A DNA stretch of 64,000 nucleotides, taken from contig CAZTXQ010000007.1 of the NCBI GenBank assembly GCA_964617375.1, forward strand, positions 1-64,000, given 5' to 3'. The translations under genes and the position numbers were made by a program. This document shows, piece by piece, positions 25,616 through 33,864 of the stretch (position 1 is its first letter; each line of letters begins with the position of its first letter). The notes under the pieces are model-generated. The model worked only from the letters and a program-made list of their open reading frames with translations. It was not told where the DNA came from and did not search any database. This stretch comes from Firm-13 sp964617375. GTDB taxonomy: Bacteria > Bacillota > Clostridia > Saccharofermentanales > Saccharofermentanaceae.

Positions 25616-27312
25616 ATGTCCGTAAACTCTCCTTCCAGATTGCTGATCATCTTCCTGAATTTCTCTGTAGCCTCTTTGACAACTTTTTCGTCCTGCAGAT
25701 TAAGAAGGTCCTCAAATTCACGAATACTGTTCTCGATAACAGATCTTTCCTCACCAAGGCTTTGTTCATACAATCGTTCGGCCTTTGCTATAAGAAGGCG
25801 GATCTCCTCGCGGTCGCGAGGGTGAATCTTAAGATTTCTGATCATTTGCAAACGATTCTCAATTTCCGCATCCGAAATATCGGTTTCCTTGTTCTTAATC
25901 ACCAAACGCGCAGATTCCTTCGTCGAAACAACGCATGTTTCCACTTCGAGAATTCCGTCAATATTGTAGGTGAAGCGCACTTCGATACGCTCCTCGCCAG
26001 CCGGTTTCTGCGGTACCGAAACTTCTATTTCCCCCAAGAACAGGTTATCTTCGACTTTTCTGCTTTCGCCTTGATATATACTGAATTTCACTTTTTTTTG
26101 ATAGTCTCTTATGGTAGAAAAATACTCCCGGCGGCTTACGGGAATGCTGGTATTTCGTTCGATTATCGGGCAAAAGAAACCACCTTCCATTCTGTTGCCA
26201 GACCTGTAAACAACATCCGTTCCCAAAGAAAACGGGCAGACATCCGTAAGTATCATTTCCTCAAGAGATTCATCTCGCTCTGCGAGGGCGGCCTGAACCG
26301 CCGCGCCCCGTGCAATCGCTTCATCAGGATTAATGTTCGTGAAGGGCAGTCGTCCGAACATCTTAGCCGCAGCGAATCGTACGTTCGGCATTCGTGTAGC
26401 ACCTCCGACAAGAACAATCGCATCCAGATCGCCGGATTTGATTTTCGCGTCGTGCATTGCCCGTTCAATCGGTACGCGAAGTCGACTGTATAACGGCTCG
26501 CATATCGCATCAAAATCAGCGCGGGTGATAACCAGACTATCCTTCTGCCCATCGCGGATCACGCCCATCTCGCAGTTTTCATTAGCGGTCAGTTCGCGTT
26601 TGCATTTTTCTGCCGCCGTATATATTTCCGACATAAGTATCGGATCCATCTTATTGGAATCCAGATTGAATTTCTTTATATAGTGCGAAATCAAAGCCTG
26701 CGTAAAATCTTCGCCGCCCAGAAACACATCACCCGCAACGGCCTTAACATCCATAATTCCTTCAAAGAGTTCCAGTATGGAAACATCAAAGGTTCCCCCG
26801 CCCAAATCAAGCACCAGAAACTTGGAGGACGAATCTTTTTGATGAAGGCCATACGCAATCGCCGCGGCCGTAGGTTCGCTGATCAGCCGCTTAACCCGGA
26901 GTCCCGCCATATCGGCAGCCCGTACCGTTGCTTTTCTCTGGACGTCGTTGAAATATGCCGGCACACTGATGATCGCCTCGCATATCTTTCTCTCCAGATA
27001 CGCCTCCGCATCCGCTTTCAAAGATTTAAGTACGAAAGAAGACAGCTCTTCCGAAGAGAACGTGTATGGACCCAGGTGATACTTCTTTTGGGTGCCCACA
27101 TGTCTTTTAAACGCGGATGCCGTCATCAACGGGTGTGAAATACGCCGCTCCTTCGCGATCTCCCCAACGAAAATCTCTCCATTCTCGCCAACACTGACGA
27201 CGGATGGAGTCAGATAAGAACCGTATACATTCGGAATCAGCTGCGTTCCGTCGGGTGTCCAGAACCCGATAAGACTATTCGTTGTACCAAGATCAATTCC
27301 GATCGCGGCCAT
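25612..27312 (-). CDS. hscC: Hsp70-family chaperone, HscC-like
   Basis: A 566-residue Hsp70, about 45-70 residues shorter than DnaK and close to HscC in size. The ATPase domain has GIDLGTTNSLIG at the start, VPAYFNDVQRKAT, LVLDLGGGTFDVSILEL and VLVGGATRMPNVR. The substrate domain begins near residue 365 (VCPFSLGTDV) and the helical lid is short. The start at 27312 follows GAGGTG; the longer in-frame start at 27402 has no ribosome site. It is a specialised Hsp70 paired with the J protein encoded downstream, not the housekeeping dnaK, since grpE and dnaJ are absent. Confidence 0.88.
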   Translation of the reverse strand: MAAIGIDLGTTNSLIGFWTPDGTQLIPNVYGSYLTPSVVSVGENGEIFVGEIAKERRISHPLMTASAFKRHVGTQKKYHLGPYTFSSEELSSFVLKSLKADAEAYLERKICEAIISVPAYFNDVQRKATVRAADMAGLRVKRLISEPTAAAIAYGLHQKDSSSKFLVLDLGGGTFDVSILELFEGIMDVKAVAGDVFLGGEDFTQALISHYIKKFNLDSNKMDPILMSEIYTAAEKCKRELTANENCEMGVIRDGQKDSLVITRADFDAICEPLYSRLRVPIERAMHDAKIKSGDLDAIVLVGGATRMPNVRFAAAKMFGRLPFTNINPDEAIARGAAVQAALAERDESLEEMILTDVCPFSLGTDVVYRSGNRMEGGFFCPIIERNTSIPVSRREYFSTIRDYQKKVKFSIYQGESRKVEDNLFLGEIEVSVPQKPAGEERIEVRFTYNIDGILEVETCVVSTKESARLVIKNKETDISDAEIENRLQMIRNLKIHPRDREEIRLLIAKAERLYEQSLGEERSVIENSIREFEDLLNLQDEKVVKEATEKFRKMISNLEGEFTDI

Positions 27313-27475
27313 TGTCACACCTCTATGCGAAAATATTGATGGAGAACGGATGTATGTGGACAGAAGATTTATAGAAAGTTCTGTTTGCAGATAAACATTC
27401 AAGCTTAATATTCAATTAATGCAGATAACGATTACATATTGTATCACAAACAAATCCTTCTGGAATCCGCCGCAT

Positions 27476-27510
27476 AAAAAAAGCGGCTCTCCCCCCGGAA
27501 AGAACCGCTT
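27476..27510 (-). terminator. intrinsic terminator after the LURP-one gene
   Basis: On the minus strand AAGCGGTTCT pairs with AGAGCCGCTT and is followed by TTTTT. Confidence 0.9.
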
Positions 27511-27535
27511 ATGATCACATATAAGTTATTGTGCT

Positions 27536-28006
27536 TCAGGAATTCTCGGGCAGGATACAGTCCAGTATCAGTGCCGTGGCGAGTGTTTTGGCCTCATCCG
27601 CCGTATTGGAAATTTCGTACTCGTGTATGACTTCGCCTTCATTTTCGAGCTTTCGTACGGCCAGAGCTTTTCCGTATCCGCCGACAAGCGAGAATTCATG
27701 CTCCGCAAGGCTTCCCATGATTTTCCAGGCTTCCCCCTCGATCGCGATTTCCGACTTGAAGCCGCTGCGCTTCTTTACAACCTGATTGGTAATTACACCG
27801 TTCTGGCGGACGAGAAATTTGGGGTTCAAACCGGAGAACTTATTCTGAATTTCGGCGACTTCCTTTTTATCCATGTTGTAGATATGCAAGAGATGACCGG
27901 TTTTCATCGGCTGCCCCTCTGCTAAATACTTGTCGTTCCCGTGGATATCCTGAATTGTAAATTTGCCCATCCAGGAGAATGGCTTTTCCTTAACATAAAG
28001 TTTCAT
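27536..28006 (-). CDS. LURP-one-related (tubby-like) family protein
   Basis: A 156-residue all-beta protein matching the LURP-one/YxjI family. It begins MKLYVKEKPFSWMGKFTIQD and shows the repeating strand pattern (AEIQNKFSGLNPKFLV, WKIMGSLAEHEFSLV). The family resembles tubby/scramblase folds. Bacterial members have no settled function. GGGGAG precedes the ATG. A strong terminator follows, so it is transcribed apart from hscC. Confidence 0.8.
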   Translation of the reverse strand: MKLYVKEKPFSWMGKFTIQDIHGNDKYLAEGQPMKTGHLLHIYNMDKKEVAEIQNKFSGLNPKFLVRQNGVITNQVVKKRSGFKSEIAIEGEAWKIMGSLAEHEFSLVGGYGKALAVRKLENEGEVIHEYEISNTADEAKTLATALILDCILPENS

Positions 28007-28131
28007 AATACTCCCCTTAAGTCAACGTTGAATTTGCTCCTACATATATTAACGTATATTCTCGAAAAGAGCTGTCAGGGTTTCTTGCCTTTTACCGGCG
28101 TATATGACCATATGGCGGCCTTTCTCAGCTG

Positions 28132-28959
28132 TTACGCCGGAGCCGGTGCATTTCCCCAGATAAATTTCTCGATAACCTTCAGAATTCCGTTGTTGTCGTT
28201 GGAAGCCGTCACATAATCGGCGGCTGACTTTACGCTTTCCTGCGCGTTGCCCATCGCAACGCCGAGGCCGGCAAACCGGATCATGGTCAGGTCGTTATAG
28301 CCGTCGCCGCAGGAGATCAGCTGCTCTTTATTAAGACCGATTTTCCCGCAAAGAATCTGAAGCGAATACGCCTTGTCGATGTTCATCGGCATCACTTCGA
28401 GAAAAAAGGGCTCCGAACGGTAGATGCTTAGTTCGCTCCCGTACTTTTCCTTGAGGAGAATCTCCGCCTCTGCCATATGCTCGGGCTCTCCCGTCAGAAG
28501 ACACTTGCTGACATTGAAATCCACATAGCCGGGGAAATCCTTAACCGCCTTAAATGTCATATGATTGATCCGGGCTTCAAGCTCCATGTATTTGTCGATA
28601 CGCGTGCCCGTGATGATCTTATCTCCGTGGTATGTCATAAGGCCGGTCTCATGTTCGCGCGCAAACGAATAAAGCCCGGGAATAAACGGCTTCGGAATGG
28701 TCTGCTCGAAAATGATCCGCCCCGCACTGCAGTCAGTGATAGAAGCGCCGTTAAAAGAAAGGAGGTAACCGCCGTACTTTTCGAGGTGCAGCTTGCGGGC
28801 AAGATGCGTCATGCCGGGCGTCGGCCGTCCCGATGCAAGAACCACCGTAAAGCCCTGCTTCTGAATTTCCAGAAGGGCATGAAGCGTAGGTTCCGGGATT
28901 TCTTTTCCGGAATCGGTCAATGTGCCGTCCAGATCCAGTGCGATCATTCGGTAATCCAT
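28132..28959 (-). CDS. Cof-type HAD-IIB phosphatase
   Basis: A 275-residue HAD subfamily IIB hydrolase. Motif I is ALDLDGTLT near residue 9, motif II is VLASGRP, the lysine lies in NIDKAYSL, and motif IV is ISCGDGYNDLTMI; a C2-type cap lies between residues ~85 and 190. These enzymes dephosphorylate sugar phosphates, flavin mononucleotide or pyridoxal phosphate; the substrate is not determinable. The ribosome site is weak (GGAATCC), and a 30-bp repeat lies just upstream. Confidence 0.88.
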   Translation of the reverse strand: MDYRMIALDLDGTLTDSGKEIPEPTLHALLEIQKQGFTVVLASGRPTPGMTHLARKLHLEKYGGYLLSFNGASITDCSAGRIIFEQTIPKPFIPGLYSFAREHETGLMTYHGDKIITGTRIDKYMELEARINHMTFKAVKDFPGYVDFNVSKCLLTGEPEHMAEAEILLKEKYGSELSIYRSEPFFLEVMPMNIDKAYSLQILCGKIGLNKEQLISCGDGYNDLTMIRFAGLGVAMGNAQESVKSAADYVTASNDNNGILKVIEKFIWGNAPAPA

Positions 28960-28990
28960 TCGTCGGTTTGGGATTCCTTTCTGTCCATGT

Positions 28991-29080
28991 AGCCGGATTG
29001 GATATAAGGGGGAATCCGGCAGCCGGATTGGATATAAGGGGGAATCCGACGGCTCAATCGGTTATAAGGGGCATCCGGCG
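28991..29080. repeat. three 30-bp direct repeats
   Basis: AGCCGGATTGGATATAAGGG begins at 28991 and 29021, with a decayed third copy at 29051. Each unit ends GAATCCG(G/A)C and contains CGGATT/AATCCG arms, so each can fold. It lies upstream of the Cof gene and after the RloB gene's 3' end. Confidence 0.85.
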
Positions 29081-29156
29081 GCCGGCTTCCAATTATAGCG
29101 TGTTTTACCCGGTATGCCAAGAAAAGCTCCGGCATATATCAAGACAGATAGTACCG

Positions 29157-29750
29157 CTATGTTTTCAACAGTGCCTCGACAAGAAGATACACTCGTGATC
29201 CGGGACAATGAGGAAAAATATCCGTCGGGGTAGTGTCGCGTTGTCGTCCACGTCTGATAGCGTCACTGATCATATCTTCCTTAAAATTAATATTGTTAAA
29301 ATGTTTATCATAATTTGGTATGTGTTTTTCCAATTTGGAGTTGATAGCTACTTTCCCTGGACAATTGGTCCCGTCTTCATAATGCAAAAGAATCCAGTAT
29401 TCAAAATCTGGATTGCTGATAGACAGATTGTACTCGTTTCGGCTATTTGCCCAACTATGGAGTTCCAGAATATCTTCTTGTTGCCACCTGTCTCGATCTA
29501 TGATGAGCCACGCTTCGTAATTCTCAGTTATTGCGTTATCTTTCAGATATCTTTTCATATCTTCGAGAACATACCTTGGCGCAGAGCGCCCGTGAGAACG
29601 GCGGATACACTGAATCTTAATCGTAACATTCAACCGGTTGAACTTATCAAAATATTCCGGTTCTGTAACAGAACCCTCCGTCGCCAACAGATAGTATTTT
29701 CGAAATTCTCGACCTCCGACCGGGCGCGTTAGTTTCCTGGCAATCGTCAT
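29157..29750 (-). CDS. RloB-like protein (AbiL-type module, second component)
   Basis: A 197-residue protein of the RloB family (PF13707). It has the Toprim-like pattern ATEGSVTEPEYFDKF near residue 28, an acidic IIDRDRW near 82 and SISNPDFEYWILLHYED near 111. The glutamate and aspartates form a predicted metal-dependent nuclease or nucleotidyl-transfer site. RloB proteins are found paired with AAA ATPases in the AbiL abortive-infection system. GGGAGGG precedes the ATG, 14 bases after the ATPase stop. The gene is AT-richer than its neighbours, consistent with transfer. Confidence 0.83.
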   Translation of the reverse strand: MTIARKLTRPVGGREFRKYYLLATEGSVTEPEYFDKFNRLNVTIKIQCIRRSHGRSAPRYVLEDMKRYLKDNAITENYEAWLIIDRDRWQQEDILELHSWANSRNEYNLSISNPDFEYWILLHYEDGTNCPGKVAINSKLEKHIPNYDKHFNNINFKEDMISDAIRRGRQRDTTPTDIFPHCPGSRVYLLVEALLKT

Positions 29751-29764
29751 ACCTGGACCCTCCC

Positions 29765-31078
29765 CTAATCGTCGTACAAAACACTTGGTTCAGCAATTGG
29801 AAGCAGCGGAATCCCACCCATCCGACCTTGTAAATAGATCTTTTGTACATCGCTGTCATCTCGTAGCGATAAGTACTCGGCAAAGGAATGAAGCGTCGAA
29901 ACGCCCGAGGGCTGACGTTCAGTCACCCACATTTCATCACGACGCAGTAGCTGTTGATCCATTAGCAAAACATCATGAGTAGTAATAAGCAACTGCTTCC
30001 GGTAAGCAGCAGAACAGGTTTTTAGATATGTCTCAATTATTTGTCTTGTTAGAAGAGTATGAAGACTGCGATCGATTTCGTCTATAATATAAACTGCGTT
30101 ACAGTCTTTAGAAAAAAGATTCGAGAATGCAGGAACCAAATCAACAAGACGCTTGGTTCCGTCGGATTCCATGTCAAAATCAAAGGAAACGTTATCGCCC
30201 GCTTCAGATTTATGAAAAGTATGAATTTTATATACTGCAGGAGCATCATCTTCAAGTAGTGCAAGATACCTCATGCTCCCAATAGCAAATCTTACACTCT
30301 GCTTTTTTGCGAGTATCGGCTCTAAATCATCCATAACTCCCTCAGGAATAGACCCAATCTCGACCCTCTCTTTTCCAAGATGATCAACTCCAGTGTCAAG
30401 CTTGCGAAGGTACTGGCTGACCATGGCTGATAATGGTTCCTCTTCGTTCATGAGTTTGTTGTATTGTGAAAATTTCGCGTCCGGCGCAATCATTATTAAC
30501 TTCTCGAACCAGGAATATTGCGGACGAAACGCATCAATTTTTTGATTCACAGAATTACTAAGAAGTAACGAATTATCCTGTGTCCCCTCTGCGACAAATC
30601 GCAAACGTTCTCCGTACTCCTTAAGAAGTCGCTCATCAAAGATTGTGTCTTTCTCGGAACGATCGAACAGAATACGCTCTGTTCTGCCAAGAATTTCCGT
30701 GAGGGTTTCACGCAGTACTTTATTGCGTGTAACCTCAATATGATACGCGTACACACAATCATCAACTAGAATTTCTATTTCAAACATGCAAGGTTGATTG
30801 CGGCTATATTCGTCGAGACGATAAGGATCGATTGGTATTAAAGACTTCAGCGAAACTGGCTCGATTACAAACCTGCGAACAAAGTTTAGCGCCTTGAAGA
30901 AAGCTGTCTTTCCGGATGCATTTCCGCCATAGATTGCAGAAAATGGCAATACCCGTGTTCTATATCGGGAAAGGCTCACAAGGCGTTCACCGTGCTGACG
31001 TTCTCGGGTTGCGATCATAGAGAAAGTAACAGGATCCCGAAAAGACATCCAATTTTGAATCGTAAATCGTATAAGCAT
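29765..31078 (-). CDS. AAA/ABC-type ATPase (AbiL-type module, first component)
   Basis: A 437-residue SMC/RecF-like ATPase of the AAA_15/AAA_21 group. MLIRFTIQNWMSFRDPVTFSM opens the protein, Walker A GGNASGKT lies at residues 51-58, and Walker B with signature region is VYIIDEIDRSLH near residue 333, followed by LLITTHDVLLMD. Such 'OLD-like' ATPases without their own nuclease are paired with a separate effector, here the RloB-like protein. Together they resemble abortive infection systems. The start at 31078 follows GGAGGTGG; the earlier ATG at 31108 has none. Confidence 0.85.
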   Translation of the reverse strand: MLIRFTIQNWMSFRDPVTFSMIATRERQHGERLVSLSRYRTRVLPFSAIYGGNASGKTAFFKALNFVRRFVIEPVSLKSLIPIDPYRLDEYSRNQPCMFEIEILVDDCVYAYHIEVTRNKVLRETLTEILGRTERILFDRSEKDTIFDERLLKEYGERLRFVAEGTQDNSLLLSNSVNQKIDAFRPQYSWFEKLIMIAPDAKFSQYNKLMNEEEPLSAMVSQYLRKLDTGVDHLGKERVEIGSIPEGVMDDLEPILAKKQSVRFAIGSMRYLALLEDDAPAVYKIHTFHKSEAGDNVSFDFDMESDGTKRLVDLVPAFSNLFSKDCNAVYIIDEIDRSLHTLLTRQIIETYLKTCSAAYRKQLLITTHDVLLMDQQLLRRDEMWVTERQPSGVSTLHSFAEYLSLRDDSDVQKIYLQGRMGGIPLLPIAEPSVLYDD

Positions 31079-31114
31079 CGAACCACCTCCAGTGGATGTG
31101 TTTTCCACATCACA

Positions 31115-31143
31115 AGAATAACATAGCGAGCAATTTGATTCAA
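31115..31143 (-). promoter_or_regulatory. promoter of the ATPase/RloB operon
   Basis: On the minus strand TTGAAT (31138-31143), a 17-base spacer and TATTCT (31115-31120). The leader then contains GTGGA/TCCAC arms (about 31092-31108) just before the ribosome site, which could fold over it. Confidence 0.65.
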
Positions 31144-31360
31144 CATTTAAAGAGATTATTTCTCTTTATTTGGTCGTTTTTTCAAAGATTTGCCCTAATC
31201 CAAACAACTACAAGATGATTTCTCTCTTTTAGCGCACTTCTAAAACTTATACTAATCCGTCAATGAATTGTCTTTATTGTACCGCCCTCAAGTCTGTAGG
31301 GCACCCTTTTATGTTGGAAGCGGATAGAAATATAACCTGTTTACGCGTTACCAACACAAC

Positions 31361-31395
31361 AAAAACGCCCCTGACCGGAAAAATCCGGCGGGGCG
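31361..31395 (-). terminator. intrinsic terminator after the Ntn-hydrolase-like gene
   Basis: CGCCCCGCCGG pairs with CCGGTCAGGGGCG on the minus strand, followed by TTTTTG. Confidence 0.88.
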
Positions 31396-31420
31396 ATTAA
31401 TGCCATTCATATGGTGAAGC

Positions 31421-32284
31421 TTACTTCCAGCGCTCGTAGATCTCCTTAGGGCCCATTCCTTCGGAGGAAAGATGCCATGCGCGTACATCCGAAGCGTTGG
31501 TGCCGAGGTCATTCTTAATGACGCCGTCCTGGAAATAGTACGTGAGAATCTTGGCGTCCGATCCGATCCCCTTGAAATATACGACTCCGTCTTCCGGTAC
31601 CGCGAGCATGGACAAAGTCGTTCTTCTGTCTGTGTCCGTCTCAACGGACGCGTCAAGGACCGGGAAAACATCGGTGACCTGATAATCCTCAGGCAGCTCG
31701 AGAAGGAGCTTGCGTGCTGCCTCGTACCGTTCCCCTCCGTTATTGCTGATCGCGGATCTAGCCGCAAAAGCCGAATTTACGGGTTGGGACAGCTTAATCT
31801 CCACCAGACCTGTACCGGCACCTTTATACCTTGATATGGGAAAGTTTGTCATCAGGAAAAAGGGTGATTCATCCCGGGGACTCTTTATGACCCTTCTCCC
31901 CGGTTCGACTACATAGACATCTCCCGACGGGCAAACAAGCATATTATGCATGCTCGTCTCGGGAGCATTGATCACTTCGATGCGGTTTATCAGTTCGGGA
32001 ATCTTCTCCTCGCCGCGGAGGACATGCTCGACCAGTCTCCGGGTTGTCCAAACCTTTTCGGACGGATGCTTCTGTTCGGGCTCGGGGAGAGGATCTACCT
32101 TCACCTCGTTAATGAATGTTCCGTCCTCGCGGACGCCGAATGCTGGAACCCATCCTCCGAAGTACTTTACCAGAACGGTCAGATGCCCTAAGCCTAAGTC
32201 AGAGAGCTTCCAGATAGTATCCCCGCTGTCATAATTCATTCCGATCATGATTTTGCCTTTGCGAACCACAAAGCTGGTAGACAT
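31421..32284 (-). CDS. choloylglycine/C45-like Ntn hydrolase with Ser in place of Cys
   Basis: A 287-residue protein resembling Ntn acyl-hydrolases (bile-salt hydrolase, penicillin acylase V and C45 acyltransferase relatives). The start is M-STSFVVRKGKIMIGMNYD, where family members have M-CT at the same place and a similar GRN.D motif; later SMHNMLVCPSGDVYVVEPG fits the family core. Ser2 would be exposed after removal of Met and could serve as nucleophile, or the protein may be inactive. GAGGAGG precedes the ATG at 32284. A palindromic operator lies upstream (32325-32348). No bile or quorum genes are nearby. Confidence 0.72.
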   Translation of the reverse strand: MSTSFVVRKGKIMIGMNYDSGDTIWKLSDLGLGHLTVLVKYFGGWVPAFGVREDGTFINEVKVDPLPEPEQKHPSEKVWTTRRLVEHVLRGEEKIPELINRIEVINAPETSMHNMLVCPSGDVYVVEPGRRVIKSPRDESPFFLMTNFPISRYKGAGTGLVEIKLSQPVNSAFAARSAISNNGGERYEAARKLLLELPEDYQVTDVFPVLDASVETDTDRRTTLSMLAVPEDGVVYFKGIGSDAKILTYYFQDGVIKNDLGTNASDVRAWHLSSEGMGPKEIYERWK

Positions 32285-32324
32285 GAGATACCTCCTCGTT
32301 AAAACCGATTGTATTATTTTTCCC

Positions 32325-32348
32325 GTATAATGACATACAACATTATAC
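32325..32348 (-). promoter_or_regulatory. palindromic operator GTATAATG-N8-CATTATAC
   Basis: Perfect 8-bp half sites at 32325-32332 and 32341-32348. They overlap the only plausible promoter elements (TTGAAG about 18 bases before TATACG on the minus strand), 41 bases before the start codon. Confidence 0.65.
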
Positions 32349-32398
32349 TTCAACATCGGTCAAAAATAACAAATTTTTCTCATGTATTCAATTATTTT

Positions 32399-33034
32399 TT
32401 ATGATAATTTTCCGGTTGATTTCCGTGATTTTTTGATAACGGTCACGGCCATAAGAAGAAAAGCCACAGAAACGGCAATAAGCAGGATCGGCAGATGATA
32501 GAAAAAGACCGATTCCCAGAAATTTCCGCGCGAAAATGGATTCATATCAAAGTCCCGGGTACGGTAAACAAATATGAGCCGTGCGATTTCGAAAAGAAAC
32601 AGGGTAACCAGAAGAAGCGATCCGGGAACCTTTGTCCTGATTTTTCCCGAAAGGATCATCACAAAGATCAGGAAAACCGCAAAGATCAGAAGATTTCCGA
32701 CCGGCTCAATAAAGTCTCTTTTCGCGAGGCTTCCGGAGATCGAATGCACGTTGTTTACAAAGAAAACAAGATTCCATATGTTGATTGCGAGAACCAGAGC
32801 GCGCATAACCGTCACAAGAAGGACCGCGCCCTTAATCTCCGACGGATTCCTGCGATAGCGGAAAGCGACGCCGGCCAGAAGGAGATAGGAAAGCGTCGCA
32901 AGTACAAGGCCGGTCATCTCTCCCGCCGAAAGATATCCGAGGAAGAGAAAAGCTGACAAAATACCCGAAATGGCCGCTAAAACAGCTGCCGTAATCATAT
33001 ATAAAACGGATTTGCTCCCGTTTGTTCCTTCCAT
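32399..33034 (-). CDS. membrane protein of unknown function, in operon with rex
   Basis: A 211-residue protein with about six membrane segments and a basic C-terminal tail (KKSRKSTGK). I recognise no family. The start at 33034 has AAGGGA four bases upstream; a longer frame from 33079 would overlap the rex stop by four bases and is the alternative. Co-transcription with rex suggests a redox-linked role, but that is only position. Confidence 0.7.
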   Translation of the reverse strand: MEGTNGSKSVLYMITAAVLAAISGILSAFLFLGYLSAGEMTGLVLATLSYLLLAGVAFRYRRNPSEIKGAVLLVTVMRALVLAINIWNLVFFVNNVHSISGSLAKRDFIEPVGNLLIFAVFLIFVMILSGKIRTKVPGSLLLVTLFLFEIARLIFVYRTRDFDMNPFSRGNFWESVFFYHLPILLIAVSVAFLLMAVTVIKKSRKSTGKLS

Positions 33035-33075
33035 AATGTCCCTTCCCATTGTATCTGTTCCCGGAACATGCAAAG

Positions 33076-33726
33076 TCAATTCTCTTCGCCGCCTTCTTCG
33101 TCGAGTCTGTCCTGCAGCTGGCGGGAAAGTACTGCAAGAGACGCGGCGAGGTTCATGTTCTTGACGATTACATTCTTCGGAACCTTAAGGTGTACCGGCG
33201 CAAAATTCCAGATTGCCAGGATACCACTCTTGACCAGAAGATCGCAAACCTCCTGCGCGCTCGCGGCCGGTACGGTTATGATTCCGATCTTGATCTTGAG
33301 TCTTCTGCAGAGATCTTCGAGCTTATCGACGGAAAAAATCCGCTTGTCCATGTCTTCGTCGGCCGTCTCATCGCCGTGCGTATCAAAAGCTGCGACAACT
33401 TCGAGTCCGTATTCCTTGAATCCGTCATACGAGAAAAGCGCGCGGCCAAGCTTGCCGGCGCCTACTATTACGGCGTCATTGGTATCGTAGCATCCCAGGT
33501 ACTTTTCGAGATCGCGGATCAGTTCGCGGGTGACATACCCTACTTTGGGCTTGCCTCCGGTACTGATCGACGCAAGGTCCTTGCGCACCTGGATCTCTCC
33601 GAGTCCCAGGGATTCCGCGACCATTTTCGCGGATACATTTTCCTTGCCTCCACGGTAAAGGGACTTGAGACAGTTCAAGTAATCCGGAAGTCTCTGAAGT
33701 GTTTGTTTCGAAACCGACTGTATCAT
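33076..33726 (-). CDS. rex: redox-sensing transcriptional repressor Rex
   Basis: A 216-residue protein. The N-terminal winged helix has VSAKMVAESLGLGEIQVRKDLASIS and GGKPKVGYV. The Rossmann domain has VIVGAGKLGRALF near residue 85 and VVAAFDTH. The dimer binds NADH and leaves DNA when the NADH/NAD ratio rises, controlling fermentation genes. GAGGTG precedes the ATG. The neighbouring alcohol dehydrogenase gene is a typical target, though I found no convincing Rex site in front of it. Confidence 0.95.
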   Translation of the reverse strand: MIQSVSKQTLQRLPDYLNCLKSLYRGGKENVSAKMVAESLGLGEIQVRKDLASISTGGKPKVGYVTRELIRDLEKYLGCYDTNDAVIVGAGKLGRALFSYDGFKEYGLEVVAAFDTHGDETADEDMDKRIFSVDKLEDLCRRLKIKIGIITVPAASAQEVCDLLVKSGILAIWNFAPVHLKVPKNVIVKNMNLAASLAVLSRQLQDRLDEEGGEEN

Positions 33727-33800
33727 GTGCCCGGCACCTCACTTACGAACGATAGGAGTCTTAATATTCTCCATATCTTTTAATATCCCTATTATATAGA

Positions 33801-33841
33801 AAAAAGGCGGCATATCGACAAAAAATGATCGATATGCCGCC
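33801..33841 (-). terminator. intrinsic terminator after the alcohol dehydrogenase gene
   Basis: GGCGGCATATCGA pairs with TCGATATGCCGCC, followed by TTTTTT on the minus strand. A TATAAT (minus, ~33790) directly after it may start rex transcription. Confidence 0.92.
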
Positions 33842-33864
33842 AATATTTTACGGGAGGGGCAGGA

